From Sphingobacteriales bacterium (GTDB lineage Bacteria > Bacteroidota > Bacteroidia > Chitinophagales > Chitinophagaceae): 64,000 nucleotides of DNA. Under the pieces are notes generated by a model that saw only the letters and a list, made by a program, of their open reading frames with translations, searched no databases and was not told the DNA's origin. Shown in pieces: positions 8,352 through 15,823 of this stretch. The stretch spans positions 1 through 64,000 of the forward strand of contig JACRJO010000037.1 in NCBI GenBank assembly GCA_016219985.1. The letters run 5' to 3'. The stretch's first letter is position 1, and every line of letters begins with the position of its first letter. The position numbers and the translations under genes were made by a program.

Positions 8352-8735
8352 GAAGATGATTTTAACAGGCCTTGCCACCATGAAATTGCTTAGTTGCAAA
8401 GCCTTTCAACATCAAAAAATCTATATGGTGAAAATACGCAAACAATTCGACATCAAAATATTTAAATAGGGGGTAGTTCAACATTATCCGAATTTTATGT
8501 AGAAAATACTGCCAAAAATCACCTCATATAGTAAAATATTAAGGAAAAAATCAATAAAATCACCAACGGATAATTTTTTGCGGAACAGCTCCGCAATGAT
8601 TCCCTATTTCTCCATAATAACTCCTCAACTTTTCCTTAATGCCTCCCGAATTACTCCAAGCCCTAATTAAAACGTAACCACAACTCTGCATCTGAAATCA
8701 GCTTTAGTCTTTAATAGATTTGCCTGCAAAAAAAT
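8352..8735. other. intergenic region, no gene seen
   Basis: This A+T-rich stretch between the Fic gene and a small plus-strand gene holds no convincing reading frame. A short hairpin, TTGCGGA-n5-TCCGCAA, lies at 8578-8596. It has no following T-run on the plus strand, so I do not call it a terminator. Divergent promoters for the Fic gene and the 79-residue gene should lie here, but I see no clear TAnnTTTG box. Confidence 0.5.
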
Positions 8736-8975
8736 ATGGCAAAACAGAATCATTCAATGCGAGATTCAAAAGATCGGGATATGATTAGCTTTGAAACCTG
8801 CAAAGAAATATTAAACTCCAACGGCAATCAATACACTGATGAAGAAATTTACAAGATCAGGGAATACATGTATCAATTAGCGGAAATTCAGGTCAGGCAC
8901 TTTAAGCAGTGGCAGGAAGATCAGCTTCATTCACAGTTTCATGATAAACTTTCACAAGATAATAAGGGACAATAG
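8736..8975 (+). CDS. small conserved-type hypothetical protein
   Basis: A 79-residue protein, hydrophilic and predicted mostly helical. The core (ISFETCKEILNSNGN, then YTDEEIYKIREYMYQLAEIQ) resembles small proteins often met in Bacteroidota mobile and accessory regions, where the segment with EEI, IREY and LAEI recurs; the function is unknown to me. An internal start at 8778 would begin at the better-conserved part. No signal peptide, membrane segment or metal site is visible. It stands alone on the plus strand between the Fic gene and the tRNA-side genes. It could be a small regulatory or antitoxin-like protein, but nothing in the sequence proves that. Confidence 0.6.
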   Translation: MAKQNHSMRDSKDRDMISFETCKEILNSNGNQYTDEEIYKIREYMYQLAEIQVRHFKQWQEDQLHSQFHDKLSQDNKGQ

Positions 8976-9086
8976 CGATCAAAACATGCAAATAGTCTCA
9001 ATTTCTTCTAACTACTCTCTGAAACTTGCTCAAAGTGGAAAGTGAGACTTTATGGCTGTCATAGGTTTGCAAATAAAAAAATTACT

Positions 9087-9515
9087 ATGAAAACAATCAA
9101 AGTAAAGGAACTCGAAGTTCCCGTGGGCGCAATGCCTGAAGTAGTTGACATTCTTATGGAGAATGATTTGGAAAACAGCCTCGCCGGCACCGATGAGGAC
9201 CATGAGGTTATCTTCCTGAAGGTACGTTATGACAAGGATGATGAAGATCAGCGCAGTGCTGTTCATGAAATTGAAGACATTATAGCTAATACATCTTATC
9301 GAACCATCCGGGTAAATGAAGTGCTTGCGCTGATATGCAGTGCAGACAGGGCTTCCAGCGGCCCTAAAAAGGAATTGGCTCCCGTATTTGGAAGCCAATC
9401 CAATGAAGTGCCCGGGACTGGATTCGAACCAGCACATCCTTTCGAACGCCGCCACCTGAAGACGGTGCGTCTACCAATTTCGCCACCCGGGCATCAATTG
9501 GGGCTGCAAATATAG
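9087..9515 (+). CDS. hypothetical protein running into the tRNA-Leu antisense strand
   Basis: The frame opens at ATG 9087 (MKTIKVKELEVPVGAMPEV) and encodes an acidic, soluble, helical protein for about 85 residues. It then continues without a stop through the tRNA terminator and the complement of the tRNA-Leu gene. The part PGTGFEPAHPF and onward is simply antisense tRNA. The first 85 residues look like a real small protein; the last 55 or so are probably non-native. Either the native stop was lost when the accessory region joined the tRNA 3' end, or the whole frame is chance. I recognise no family. Confidence 0.45.
   Translation: MKTIKVKELEVPVGAMPEVVDILMENDLENSLAGTDEDHEVIFLKVRYDKDDEDQRSAVHEIEDIIANTSYRTIRVNEVLALICSADRASSGPKKELAPVFGSQSNEVPGTGFEPAHPFERRHLKTVRLPISPPGHQLGLQI
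9366..9401 (-). terminator. intrinsic terminator of tRNA-Leu
   Basis: Read on the minus strand, GGATTGGCTTCC and GGGAGCCAATTCC form a strong hairpin with a short loop, followed by five T residues (complement of 9366-9370). It starts 8 bp after the tRNA 3' end, so it fits as the tRNA terminator. Confidence 0.8.
9409..9492 (-). tRNA. tRNA-Leu(CAG)
   Basis: An 84-nt class II tRNA. The acceptor stem is GCCCGGG/CCCGGGC with discriminator A; CCA is not encoded. The D-arm contains AATTGGTAGAC. The anticodon stem CCGTC/GGCGG closes the loop TTCAGGT, giving anticodon CAG for CUG codons. A long variable arm (GCGTTCGAAAGGATGTG region) and the T-arm GGTTCGAATCC are present. The tRNA reads leftward, so its 3' end faces the accessory region at 1-9.4 kb, the usual arrangement when an island has integrated at a tRNA. 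No second copy of the 3' end is seen in the window. Confidence 0.97.
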
Positions 9516-9533
9516 GGAATGATATTAATTTTT

Positions 9534-10340
9534 TTAAACAGAAACATTAAAATCTCTCAGTGCCTCATTCAAACTGGTCTTCAGGTCCGTGCTCGGTTTC
9601 CGCTGCCCGATAATCAGGGCGCAGCCCACGCCATATTCACCGGCCGGGAATTTCTTGGTATAGGATCCCGGAATCACCACACTCCGGGCGGGTACCCTTC
9701 CCCTCATTTCAAAAGCGACGGGCCCGCTTACATCAATGATCTTGGTGGACTGGGTCAGCACCACATTGGCGCCCAGCACGGCTTCTTTTTCCACGATCAC
9801 GCCTTCCACCACGATGCAGCGGCTGCCGATAAAACAACCATCTTCTACGATCACCGGGGAGGCCTGCAGGGGCTCCAGCACCCCGCCAATCCCAACCCCG
9901 CCGCTAAGGTGCACTCCCTTGCCGATCTGGGCACAACTCCCCACGGTGGCCCAGGTATCCACCATGGTTCCCTCATCCACATAGGCCCCGATATTTACAT
10001 AGGAGGGCATCAGCACCACATTCTTCGCCAGGTAGGCGCCGTATCTCGCAACAGCATGAGGCACAGCCCTTACTCCAATCTCTTTATAATTTTTCTTGAG
10101 TAACATTTTGTCGTAAAATTCGAAGGGAGCCAGGTCCCAGGTCTGCATTTGCTGGATTCCGAAATACATCAGGATCGCCTGTTTTACCCATTCGTTAACC
10201 ACCCACCCCAGTGCCCCGGGTTCAGCCACCCGCAGCCTGCCCTTGTCCACCTCCTCAATCACGGCCCGCACCGCATCACTGTATTTGTTTTCCTTTAATA
10301 AATCCCGGTTCCCCCAGGCCTCCAGTATCAGTTCTTTCAT
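9534..10340 (-). CDS. dapD: tetrahydrodipicolinate N-succinyltransferase
   Basis: A 268-residue enzyme transferring succinyl from succinyl-CoA to tetrahydrodipicolinate in the lysine/diaminopimelate pathway, which supplies peptidoglycan. The N-terminal helical part (about 1-95) is followed by hexapeptide repeats forming a left-handed beta helix: VNIGAYVDEGTMVDTWATVG, then CAQIGKGVHLSGGVGIGG, with the conserved VEDGCFIGSRC. Length and motif order are those of DapD trimers. It lies between tRNA-Leu and the 8-bp repeat array. A TATTTTCG box about 19 nt before the ATG on the minus strand may be its promoter. Soluble cytoplasmic enzyme; the assignment is secure. Confidence 0.96.
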   Translation of the reverse strand: MKELILEAWGNRDLLKENKYSDAVRAVIEEVDKGRLRVAEPGALGWVVNEWVKQAILMYFGIQQMQTWDLAPFEFYDKMLLKKNYKEIGVRAVPHAVARYGAYLAKNVVLMPSYVNIGAYVDEGTMVDTWATVGSCAQIGKGVHLSGGVGIGGVLEPLQASPVIVEDGCFIGSRCIVVEGVIVEKEAVLGANVVLTQSTKIIDVSGPVAFEMRGRVPARSVVIPGSYTKKFPAGEYGVGCALIIGQRKPSTDLKTSLNEALRDFNVSV

Positions 10341-10398
10341 GATGTTGATTTTGCTGCGAAAATAGTTGGAAAGTTGGATAGTTTGTTAGTTGATAGTG

Positions 10399-10689
10399 GG
10401 GAAGACGGGAAGTCGGGAAGACCGGAAGTTGGGAAGTCGGGAAGACTGGAAGTTGGGAAGTCGGGAAGATGGGAAGTCCGAAAGACGGGAAGACGGAAAG
10501 TCCGGAAGTCGGAAAGACCGGAAGTTGGGAAGTCGGGAAGACTGGAAGTTGGGAAGTCGGGAAGATGGGAAGTCCGAAAGACGGGAAGACGGAAAGTCCG
10601 GAAGTCGGAAAGACCGGAAGTTGGGAAGTCGGGAAGATGGGAAGTCCGAAAGACGGGAAGACCGGAAGTTGGGAAGTCCGGAAGACGGG
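10399..10689. repeat. 8-bp tandem repeat array with 96-bp higher-order period
   Basis: About 36 tandem 8-mers of the form GGAAGNNN (GGAAGTCG, GGAAGACC, GGAAGTTG and variants, some GAAAGNNN). Twelve different 8-mers form a 96-bp block: the marker ACCGGAAGTT recurs at 10421, 10517 and 10613, exactly 96 bp apart. The last block is rearranged. The two strands are almost purely purine and pyrimidine. As 8 is not a multiple of 3 and no unit makes a stop, several frames are open through the array; I treat them as non-coding. It lies between the dapD start and the promoter of the GT4 gene. Confidence 0.95.
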
Positions 10690-10699
10690 GGCTGAGAAC

Positions 10700-10707
10700 T
10701 ATCTTTG
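10700..10707 (+). promoter_or_regulatory. -7 box of the GT4 gene
   Basis: TATCTTTG fits the Bacteroidota TAnnTTTG -7 element and ends 4 nt before the ATG at 10712. Transcription would begin at or next to the start codon. This also decides the start: the frame is open upstream only because of the repeat array. Confidence 0.7.
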
Positions 10708-10711
10708 CCGC

Positions 10712-11863
10712 ATGAACATCGGGTTTGACGCAAAAAGGGCATTTCATAACGGTACCGGGCTTGGACATTATAGCCGGACCCTGGTTCGGTCCCTGGCGGA
10801 ATTTTTTCCGGAGCACGAATACTACCTTTTCAACCCCGTCTCTTCCTCCTCCTTTTCCCTGGCCGGATCTCATTTGCACGAAGTGCAGCCGGCGGGTTGG
10901 CTGAACAGGTGCTTCCCTTCGGCCTGGCGCAGCAGCCGCGTGAAAAAGGACCTCCGGCGTTTAAAGATTGACCTGTATCACGGTCTCAGTCATGAAATAC
11001 CGGTGGGTATCCGGTCAACCGGTATAAAAACAGTGGTGACCATCCACGACCTTATTCATGAACGTTTTCCTGAACAATACAATTTCTTTGATGTAAAGAC
11101 CTACCGGAAAAAATTCCGTTATGCCTGCGATAAAGCCGACCGCGTGATCGCCATCAGCGAACAGACGAAAAGAGATATCATGCATTTCTACCACACACCT
11201 GAAGAAAAGATCCGGGTTTGTTACCAGGGGTGCAACCCTTCCTTCGGGATCCGGGTGAGCGAGGAGGATAAGGCAGCGGTAAGAAAAGAGTTCGGATTGC
11301 CGGCTGAGTTTTTTCTCTATGTGGGTTCCCTGGTCGGGCGCAAGAACCTGCTGGGTATCTGCAAAGCCCTGTTCCTGCTGCGGCATGAGCTGGATATCCC
11401 CCTGGTGGTGATCGGGGACGGAAATGAATACAAACTGCAGGTGATGGATTATCTCCGGCAAAACGGGCTGGAAAAAAAAGTGATCTTCTTGTCGGCTGCC
11501 GAAAGCGCCAAAAGATCGGAGGCCTTCCGCACCGCGACCGTCTTTCCCGCTATTTACCAGTCAGCCATCGCCATGATCTATCCTTCTTTTTTTGAAGGAT
11601 TCGGTATCCCGGTCCTCGAAGCGCTGTGGAGCGGGTTACCGGTAATTACTTCAAACAGTTCCTGTATGCCGGAAACCGGCGGCCCCGGCAGCTATTATGT
11701 GGATCCGGCCAGTGCGGACGAGATCGCAACCGGGATGAAAACCATTTATGAGGATAAAGCCTTTGCCGCGCAGATGCGGAGCAAGGGGCTTGAACATGCA
11801 AAACAATTCACGCCTTTAAAATGCGCATCGGCGGTCATGGAGGTATATAAAGAATGCTGGTAG
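10712..11863 (+). CDS. GT4-family glycosyltransferase
   Basis: A 383-residue GT-B glycosyltransferase that transfers a sugar from a nucleotide-sugar donor, probably in envelope or capsular polysaccharide synthesis. The N-terminal domain begins MNIGFDAKRAFHNGTGLGHY, with the Gly-rich acceptor loop. The C-terminal donor domain has YVGSLVGRKN and the E-x7-E motif within PSFFEGFGIPVLEALWSG. The start at 10712 is supported by the -7 box just before it; the upstream extension is the repeat array. The stop overlaps tsaC by 10 bp, so the two form an operon. The donor and acceptor sugars cannot be told from sequence. Confidence 0.9.
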   Translation: MNIGFDAKRAFHNGTGLGHYSRTLVRSLAEFFPEHEYYLFNPVSSSSFSLAGSHLHEVQPAGWLNRCFPSAWRSSRVKKDLRRLKIDLYHGLSHEIPVGIRSTGIKTVVTIHDLIHERFPEQYNFFDVKTYRKKFRYACDKADRVIAISEQTKRDIMHFYHTPEEKIRVCYQGCNPSFGIRVSEEDKAAVRKEFGLPAEFFLYVGSLVGRKNLLGICKALFLLRHELDIPLVVIGDGNEYKLQVMDYLRQNGLEKKVIFLSAAESAKRSEAFRTATVFPAIYQSAIAMIYPSFFEGFGIPVLEALWSGLPVITSNSSCMPETGGPGSYYVDPASADEIATGMKTIYEDKAFAAQMRSKGLEHAKQFTPLKCASAVMEVYKECW

Positions 11864-12429
11864 ATTTTGAACAGGATATCGAACCCTGTCTTTCCGTGCT
11901 TCGTAACGGGGGGCTGATCTTATATCCCACGGATACGATCTGGGGGATCGGTTGTGATGCCACCAATGAAAAAGCCGTGGAGCGGGTGTACCGGCTAAAA
12001 CAACGGGAAGAACAGCGGAGCATGATCATTTTGCTGGCCGACGAACGTTCCCTGCTGCAGTACGTGGCGGCCCCGGATCCGGCTGTATTCGATTACCTGG
12101 AACAACTGGAAAAACCGACCACCCTTGTTTTTGAAGGAGCCCTGGGATTACCGGCCAACCTCGTGAACGAGGACGGCAGTATCGGTATCCGGGTGGTGAG
12201 GGATGATTTTTGCCGTCACTTAATCAGGCGGCTGGGCCGGCCCCTGCTGTCCACTTCGGCCAATATCTCGGGTTCGCCGGCCCCGGCCAATTTTACAGAG
12301 ATATCGCCTGCTATTCTCGCGGGGGTGGATTACACGGTCACCTATCGCAGGAACGATCTCACTCCACGCCAGCCTTCGGCGGTTGTGAAGTGGAACCGGA
12401 ACGGGACACAGACCATCCTCCGTCCCTGA
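11854..12429 (+). CDS. tsaC: threonylcarbamoyl-AMP synthase (Sua5/YrdC)
   Basis: A 191-residue YrdC-fold enzyme making threonylcarbamoyl-AMP from threonine, bicarbonate and ATP for the t6A37 modification of ANN-decoding tRNAs. The family strand GGLILYPTDTIWGIGCDA (about 19-36), the KQREEQRSMIILL segment and STSANISGSPAP are readable. Only the YrdC domain is present, with no Sua5 C-terminal domain, so it is of the short TsaC type. It overlaps the GT4 gene by 10 bp and is followed by two tandem copies of the 99-bp element. Cytoplasmic. Confidence 0.93.
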   Translation: MLVDFEQDIEPCLSVLRNGGLILYPTDTIWGIGCDATNEKAVERVYRLKQREEQRSMIILLADERSLLQYVAAPDPAVFDYLEQLEKPTTLVFEGALGLPANLVNEDGSIGIRVVRDDFCRHLIRRLGRPLLSTSANISGSPAPANFTEISPAILAGVDYTVTYRRNDLTPRQPSAVVKWNRNGTQTILRP

Positions 12430-12434
12430 CAATT

Positions 12435-12533
12435 ATACCGACGAGACATTAAAATTACATTGATTGGCCGGTGTTAATGTCTGTCGGTATAATACCGGGA
12501 GTAACCACTGAAAAACTAATGTCTGAAAGGTAT
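12435..12533 (+). repeat. 99-bp palindromic element, copy 1
   Basis: Begins ATACCGACGAGACATTA and ends TAATGTCTGAAAGGTAT. An internal TAATGTCTGTCGGTAT allows a 17-bp stem with the left end. First of a tandem pair with exactly 100-bp spacing (one T between). Copies 1 and 2 share a subtype with TGATTGGCCGGTGTTAATG in the loop. Confidence 0.95.
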
Positions 12534-12534
12534 T

Positions 12535-12633
12535 ATACCGACGAGACATTAAAATTACATTGATTGGCCGGTGTTAATGTCTGTCGGTATAATACCGGGA
12601 GTAACCACTGTAAAACTAATGTCTGAAAGGTAT
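12535..12633 (+). repeat. 99-bp palindromic element, copy 2
   Basis: Second member of the tandem pair; it differs from copy 1 at one base near the right end (CACTGT against CACTGA). It stops 19 bp before the GT9 start codon and 4 bp before a -7 box, so it is in the promoter region of that gene. Confidence 0.95.
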
Positions 12634-12637
12634 TACT

Positions 12638-12645
12638 TAGTTTTG
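12638..12645 (+). promoter_or_regulatory. -7 box of the GT9 gene
   Basis: TAGTTTTG fits TAnnTTTG and lies 7 nt before the ATG at 12653. The -33 region falls inside copy 2 of the 99-bp element. Confidence 0.55.
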
Positions 12646-12652
12646 ATTTTTT

Positions 12653-13654
12653 ATGCGGAAATTTCTGGTTATTCAAACGGCTTTTATCGGAGATGTGGTA
12701 CTCGCCACCGCGATCATTGAAAAATTGCATGCGCATTATCCTGCGGCAAAGATCGATTTTATGCTGCGCAAAGGAAATGAGGGTTTGTTAGAGGGGCATC
12801 CCTTTATCAGCGGGTTGCTGGTATGGGATAAACGGAAAAATAAAATTTCCAACCTCCTGAAATTAACAGCCGCCGTGAGAAGGACGGGGTATGATGCCGT
12901 GATTAATGTGCAGCGCTTTGCGGCTACCGGTTTTCTCACTGCTTTTTCAAATGCCGGAATGAAGATCGGGTTTAATAAAAATCCGTTCAGTTTTTTATTC
13001 ACGCACCGGGTTAAACATATTATCGGGAACGCTGAACATCCCCTGCATGAAGTGGAGCGGAACCAGTTACTGATCCGTCAGCTGACGGATGCCACCCCGG
13101 CCCGGCCCCGCTTATATCCCTCGCCGGGGGCAGAGCGGAACGTATCAGGCCTCAAGGTAAAACCCTATATCGTGGTGGCGCCTGCTTCGGTATGGTTTAC
13201 CAAACAATACCCCGCAGCTAAATGGATTTCCTTCCTTGATAAGATTCCCCATTCGATCCCTGTTTACCTGGTTGGCGGTCCCGGTGATTCTGCAATGGCC
13301 GGGCAGATCAGCGCCGGCAGCGCCCATCCTTCCATTCATAATGTATGCGGTCAATATAATTTTCTCGAATCGGCAGCTCTTCAGCGGGATGCCCTGATGA
13401 ATTATGTGAATGATTCCGCCCCGATGCATTTTGCCTCTGCAGTCAATGCACCGGTTACAGCGGTTTATTGTTCCACCCTGCCATCTTTTGGCTTCGGTCC
13501 CTTGTCTGACCGGCAATTTATTGTTCAGGCAGAAGAAAAACTTTCCTGCCGGCCCTGTGGTTTACATGGAAAAAAAGCCTGCCCGGAGTCCCATTTTCAT
13601 TGTGCCTATAAAATCCGGGAAGAACAATTACTGGAAACATTGAAAACCGGGTGA
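12653..13654 (+). CDS. GT9 glycosyltransferase (heptosyltransferase-like)
   Basis: A 333-residue GT-B enzyme of the ADP-heptose:LPS heptosyltransferase family (GT9). The N-terminus MRKFLVIQTAFIGDVVLATA is the family's signature, with the catalytic Asp in FIGDVV. The C-terminal domain has VVAPASVWFTKQYP and a donor-binding NDSAPMHFASAVNAPVTAVY. A late Cys-rich stretch (SCRPCGLHGKKACPE) is common in this family. It is expected to add heptose or a related sugar to lipid A core at the inner face of the inner membrane. Preceded by the tandem 99-bp elements; cca follows on the same strand from its own promoter. Confidence 0.9.
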   Translation: MRKFLVIQTAFIGDVVLATAIIEKLHAHYPAAKIDFMLRKGNEGLLEGHPFISGLLVWDKRKNKISNLLKLTAAVRRTGYDAVINVQRFAATGFLTAFSNAGMKIGFNKNPFSFLFTHRVKHIIGNAEHPLHEVERNQLLIRQLTDATPARPRLYPSPGAERNVSGLKVKPYIVVAPASVWFTKQYPAAKWISFLDKIPHSIPVYLVGGPGDSAMAGQISAGSAHPSIHNVCGQYNFLESAALQRDALMNYVNDSAPMHFASAVNAPVTAVYCSTLPSFGFGPLSDRQFIVQAEEKLSCRPCGLHGKKACPESHFHCAYKIREEQLLETLKTG

Positions 13655-13709
13655 AGGGATTCTTCATTATTCACCCGGCTTACTCCCGGCCTATTTGCCT
13701 TTACTATGG

Positions 13710-13717
13710 TATTTTTG
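13710..13717 (+). promoter_or_regulatory. -7 box of cca
   Basis: TATTTTTG fits TAnnTTTG and ends 5 nt before ATG 13723. It rules out the longer frame that opens at 13651, because that start would lie upstream of the promoter. Confidence 0.7.
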
Positions 13718-13722
13718 CGGCT

Positions 13723-15144
13723 ATGAGGATTCCCTGTACGGAAAAAGAACTTTTTATTTTCAGGAAGATCAGCCTGGCGGCGGAAGGGCTGGGTATGCCG
13801 GTGTACCTGATCGGCGGGTTTGTCCGTGATAAACTGCTGGAACGGGATACAAAGGATGCTGACTTTGTCTGCCTGGGAGACGGGATTGCCCTGGCCCGGG
13901 CGGTGGCCGATCGTTTCAGCCCGGTGCCGCAGGTGGATTATTTTAAAAATTTTGGCACAGCGCATATCCGGATCGATAAAGATTTTGATCTTGAATTTGT
14001 GGGTGCCCGCAGGGAAAGTTATCAGTCCCATAGCCGCAAACCGGAGGTGGAACCCGGCTCCATCGCCGATGACCAGGATCGCCGCGATTTTACGATCAAT
14101 GCACTTACCATCAGTCTCAATGCAGCCGATTTCGGGGAACTGATCGATCCCTTTGAAGGGCTGAAGGACCTGGAAAATAAAATCATCCGGACCCCCATGG
14201 ATCCGGCCCGGACCTTCAGTGATGATCCCCTGCGGATGATGCGGGCGATCCGCTTTGCCGCCCAGCTCGGGTTTGTAATAGAGGATAAGACCTGGAAGGG
14301 GATCGTGGATATGGCGGACCGTATCCAGATCATTTCACAGGAACGCATCACCGATGAACTGAACAAGATCATCCTGGCGCCCAAACCCTCCACCGGCCTG
14401 GACCTCCTGTATAAATCCGGCCTGCTTCAAAAGATATTTCCGCTCATGGCGGACCTGGCCGGTGCAGAATACAAGGATGGTCTTGGACACAAAGATAATT
14501 TTTACCATACCCTGCAGGTACTGGACAATCTTTCGCAGCATACCACCGATCTCTGGCTGCGCTGGGCTGCTGTATTGCATGATATTGCCAAGCCGGCCAC
14601 CAAACGTTTCGAAGAGGGACATGGCTGGACCTTTCATGGTCATGAAGTGGTGGGCGGGCGAATGGTACCGAAAATATTTGCCCGGCTCAAGCTGCCCCAG
14701 CATGAAAAAATGCGTTTGGTGAAGAAACTGGTGGAACTGCACCTGCGGCCCATCAGCCTGACCAAAGAAAATATCACGGATTCAGCGATCCGCCGTTTGC
14801 TCTTTGATGCAGGCGATGATTTTGATGCACTGATGATGCTGTGTGAGGCCGACATCACTTCAAAAAACAAACAGAAAGTAAAACGTTACCTGGAAAACTT
14901 TCAGCTGGTGCGGCAGCGCTGCAAAGAATTGGAGGAAAAAGATCATGTCCGTAACTGGCAGCCGCCGGTTACCGGTGAACTGATCATGGAAACCTTCGGG
15001 CTTTCGCCCTCCAAACCGGTGGGTATCATCAAAGACGCGCTGAAAGAGGCGATGCTCGACGGGATCATCCCGAATACGTATGAGGCTGCTTTTGCATTTA
15101 TGCTGGAAAAAGGGGCTTCGCTGGGCCTGCAGCCGGTAAAATAA
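13723..15144 (+). CDS. cca: CCA tRNA nucleotidyltransferase with HD domain
   Basis: A 473-residue enzyme that adds or repairs the 3'-terminal CCA of tRNAs; the tRNA-Leu in this window does not encode CCA, so such an enzyme is needed. The polymerase head has YLIGGFVRDKLLERDTKDAD with the metal-binding Asp pair, RRDFTINAL, and RTFSDDPLRMMRAIRFA. A C-terminal HD phosphohydrolase domain has LRWAAVLHDIAKP and a later HGHE. I chose the ATG 5 nt after the -7 box; the frame opens 24 codons earlier. Length is usual for Bacteroidota Cca-HD proteins. Confidence 0.94.
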   Translation: MRIPCTEKELFIFRKISLAAEGLGMPVYLIGGFVRDKLLERDTKDADFVCLGDGIALARAVADRFSPVPQVDYFKNFGTAHIRIDKDFDLEFVGARRESYQSHSRKPEVEPGSIADDQDRRDFTINALTISLNAADFGELIDPFEGLKDLENKIIRTPMDPARTFSDDPLRMMRAIRFAAQLGFVIEDKTWKGIVDMADRIQIISQERITDELNKIILAPKPSTGLDLLYKSGLLQKIFPLMADLAGAEYKDGLGHKDNFYHTLQVLDNLSQHTTDLWLRWAAVLHDIAKPATKRFEEGHGWTFHGHEVVGGRMVPKIFARLKLPQHEKMRLVKKLVELHLRPISLTKENITDSAIRRLLFDAGDDFDALMMLCEADITSKNKQKVKRYLENFQLVRQRCKELEEKDHVRNWQPPVTGELIMETFGLSPSKPVGIIKDALKEAMLDGIIPNTYEAAFAFMLEKGASLGLQPVK

Positions 15145-15180
15145 TTAAAGCGCAATATTTCCGGCAACGGCGATAAGTGT

Positions 15181-15188
15181 TAAATTTG
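15181..15188 (+). promoter_or_regulatory. -7 box of the PRiA4b-like gene
   Basis: TAAATTTG fits TAnnTTTG and ends exactly 4 nt before the ATG at 15193, predicting a leaderless transcript. Confidence 0.65.
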
Positions 15189-15192
15189 TAGT

Positions 15193-15756
15193 ATGGCAAT
15201 TTTAAAATTCAGGATCTACTTTGAAGAGGATGAAAGCGTGTACCGGGATGTGGTGATCCGTCATACACAAACCTTTAAGGACCTGCATGAGATCATCCTG
15301 AAATCATACGAGTTCGATAATAAGCACAAGGCGACTTTTTTCCGCAGTAATGATCACTGGCTGAGAGGAAGGGAGATCTCCATCGAGAAATATGACAAGG
15401 AATATAAGGCCGAACCGCTGATCATGGAAGAGACCAGCATCGGTTCCGAGATCCGGGATCCGAACCAGCGCTTTATCTATCTCTATGATTTCAACAAGAA
15501 CTGGAGTTTTCTCGTTGAACTGATCAATGTATCAAAGGAAGAGAATCCCAAGATCAGTTATCCCGCCGTGGTAAGAACCGAGGGCATTGCCCCGAGCCAG
15601 TATGGCACCAAGGGGTTATTGGGTGAAAAGTTTGCGGACATTGAAGAAAAATATGATCTCACCCAGGTGGGCGACGGGTTTGCAGAGAAGAATGAGGAAG
15701 GGGAAGATGTGGGACTGGGAGAAGAAGGCGTGGCTGGTGAAGAAGAAGAAGCCTGA
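15193..15756 (+). CDS. PRiA4b ORF-3-like domain protein
   Basis: A 187-residue soluble protein. The first 120 residues fit the plasmid pRiA4b ORF-3-like family: FKDLHEIILKSYEFDNKH, the WLRGREIS segment, and FIYLYDFNKNWSFLVEL. The last 30 residues are almost all Glu, Gly, Asp and Val, an acidic tail. The function of this family is not established; members occur on mobile elements and chromosomes. The gene has its own -7 box and ends before a strong bidirectional terminator, so it is probably monocistronic. Confidence 0.75.
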   Translation: MAILKFRIYFEEDESVYRDVVIRHTQTFKDLHEIILKSYEFDNKHKATFFRSNDHWLRGREISIEKYDKEYKAEPLIMEETSIGSEIRDPNQRFIYLYDFNKNWSFLVELINVSKEENPKISYPAVVRTEGIAPSQYGTKGLLGEKFADIEEKYDLTQVGDGFAEKNEEGEDVGLGEEGVAGEEEEA

Positions 15757-15767
15757 TCCCCGCTTGA

Positions 15768-15812
15768 CAAATAAAGGATTACCCTGGCATGGCCGGGGTA
15801 ATCCTTTATTTG
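15768..15812. terminator. bidirectional intrinsic terminator
   Basis: A perfect 17-bp stem: CAAATAAAGGATTACCC (15768-15784) pairs with GGGTAATCCTTTATTTG (15796-15812) around an 11-nt loop. The A-run and T-run at the base make it work in both directions; it ends the gene before it. Confidence 0.85.
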
Positions 15813-15823
15813 CCAGGTCAGTA

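Noticed and set aside
8578..8596. Terminator between Fic and the 79-residue gene
   Set aside because: The hairpin TTGCGGA-n5-TCCGCAA has no following T-run in either useful direction.
9030..9455. 141-residue minus-strand frame across the tRNA terminator
   Set aside because: It overlaps the tRNA gene and its terminator and shows no protein-like pattern.
9519..10103. 194-residue plus-strand frame opposite dapD
   Set aside because: It is a His/Gly-rich shadow of the hexapeptide repeats of dapD on the other strand.
10399..10689. CRISPR array
   Set aside because: Units are contiguous 8-mers without unique spacers, and no cas gene is seen.
10337..10879. Several overlapping open frames on both strands through the 10.4-kb array
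   Set aside because: They exist because no 8-mer forms a stop in any frame; they have repeat-only composition and no start signal. The array is described as a repeat.
12435..12633. CRISPR-like pair of repeats
   Set aside because: The two 99-bp copies are joined with a single base between them and recur dispersed, so they are an interspersed element.
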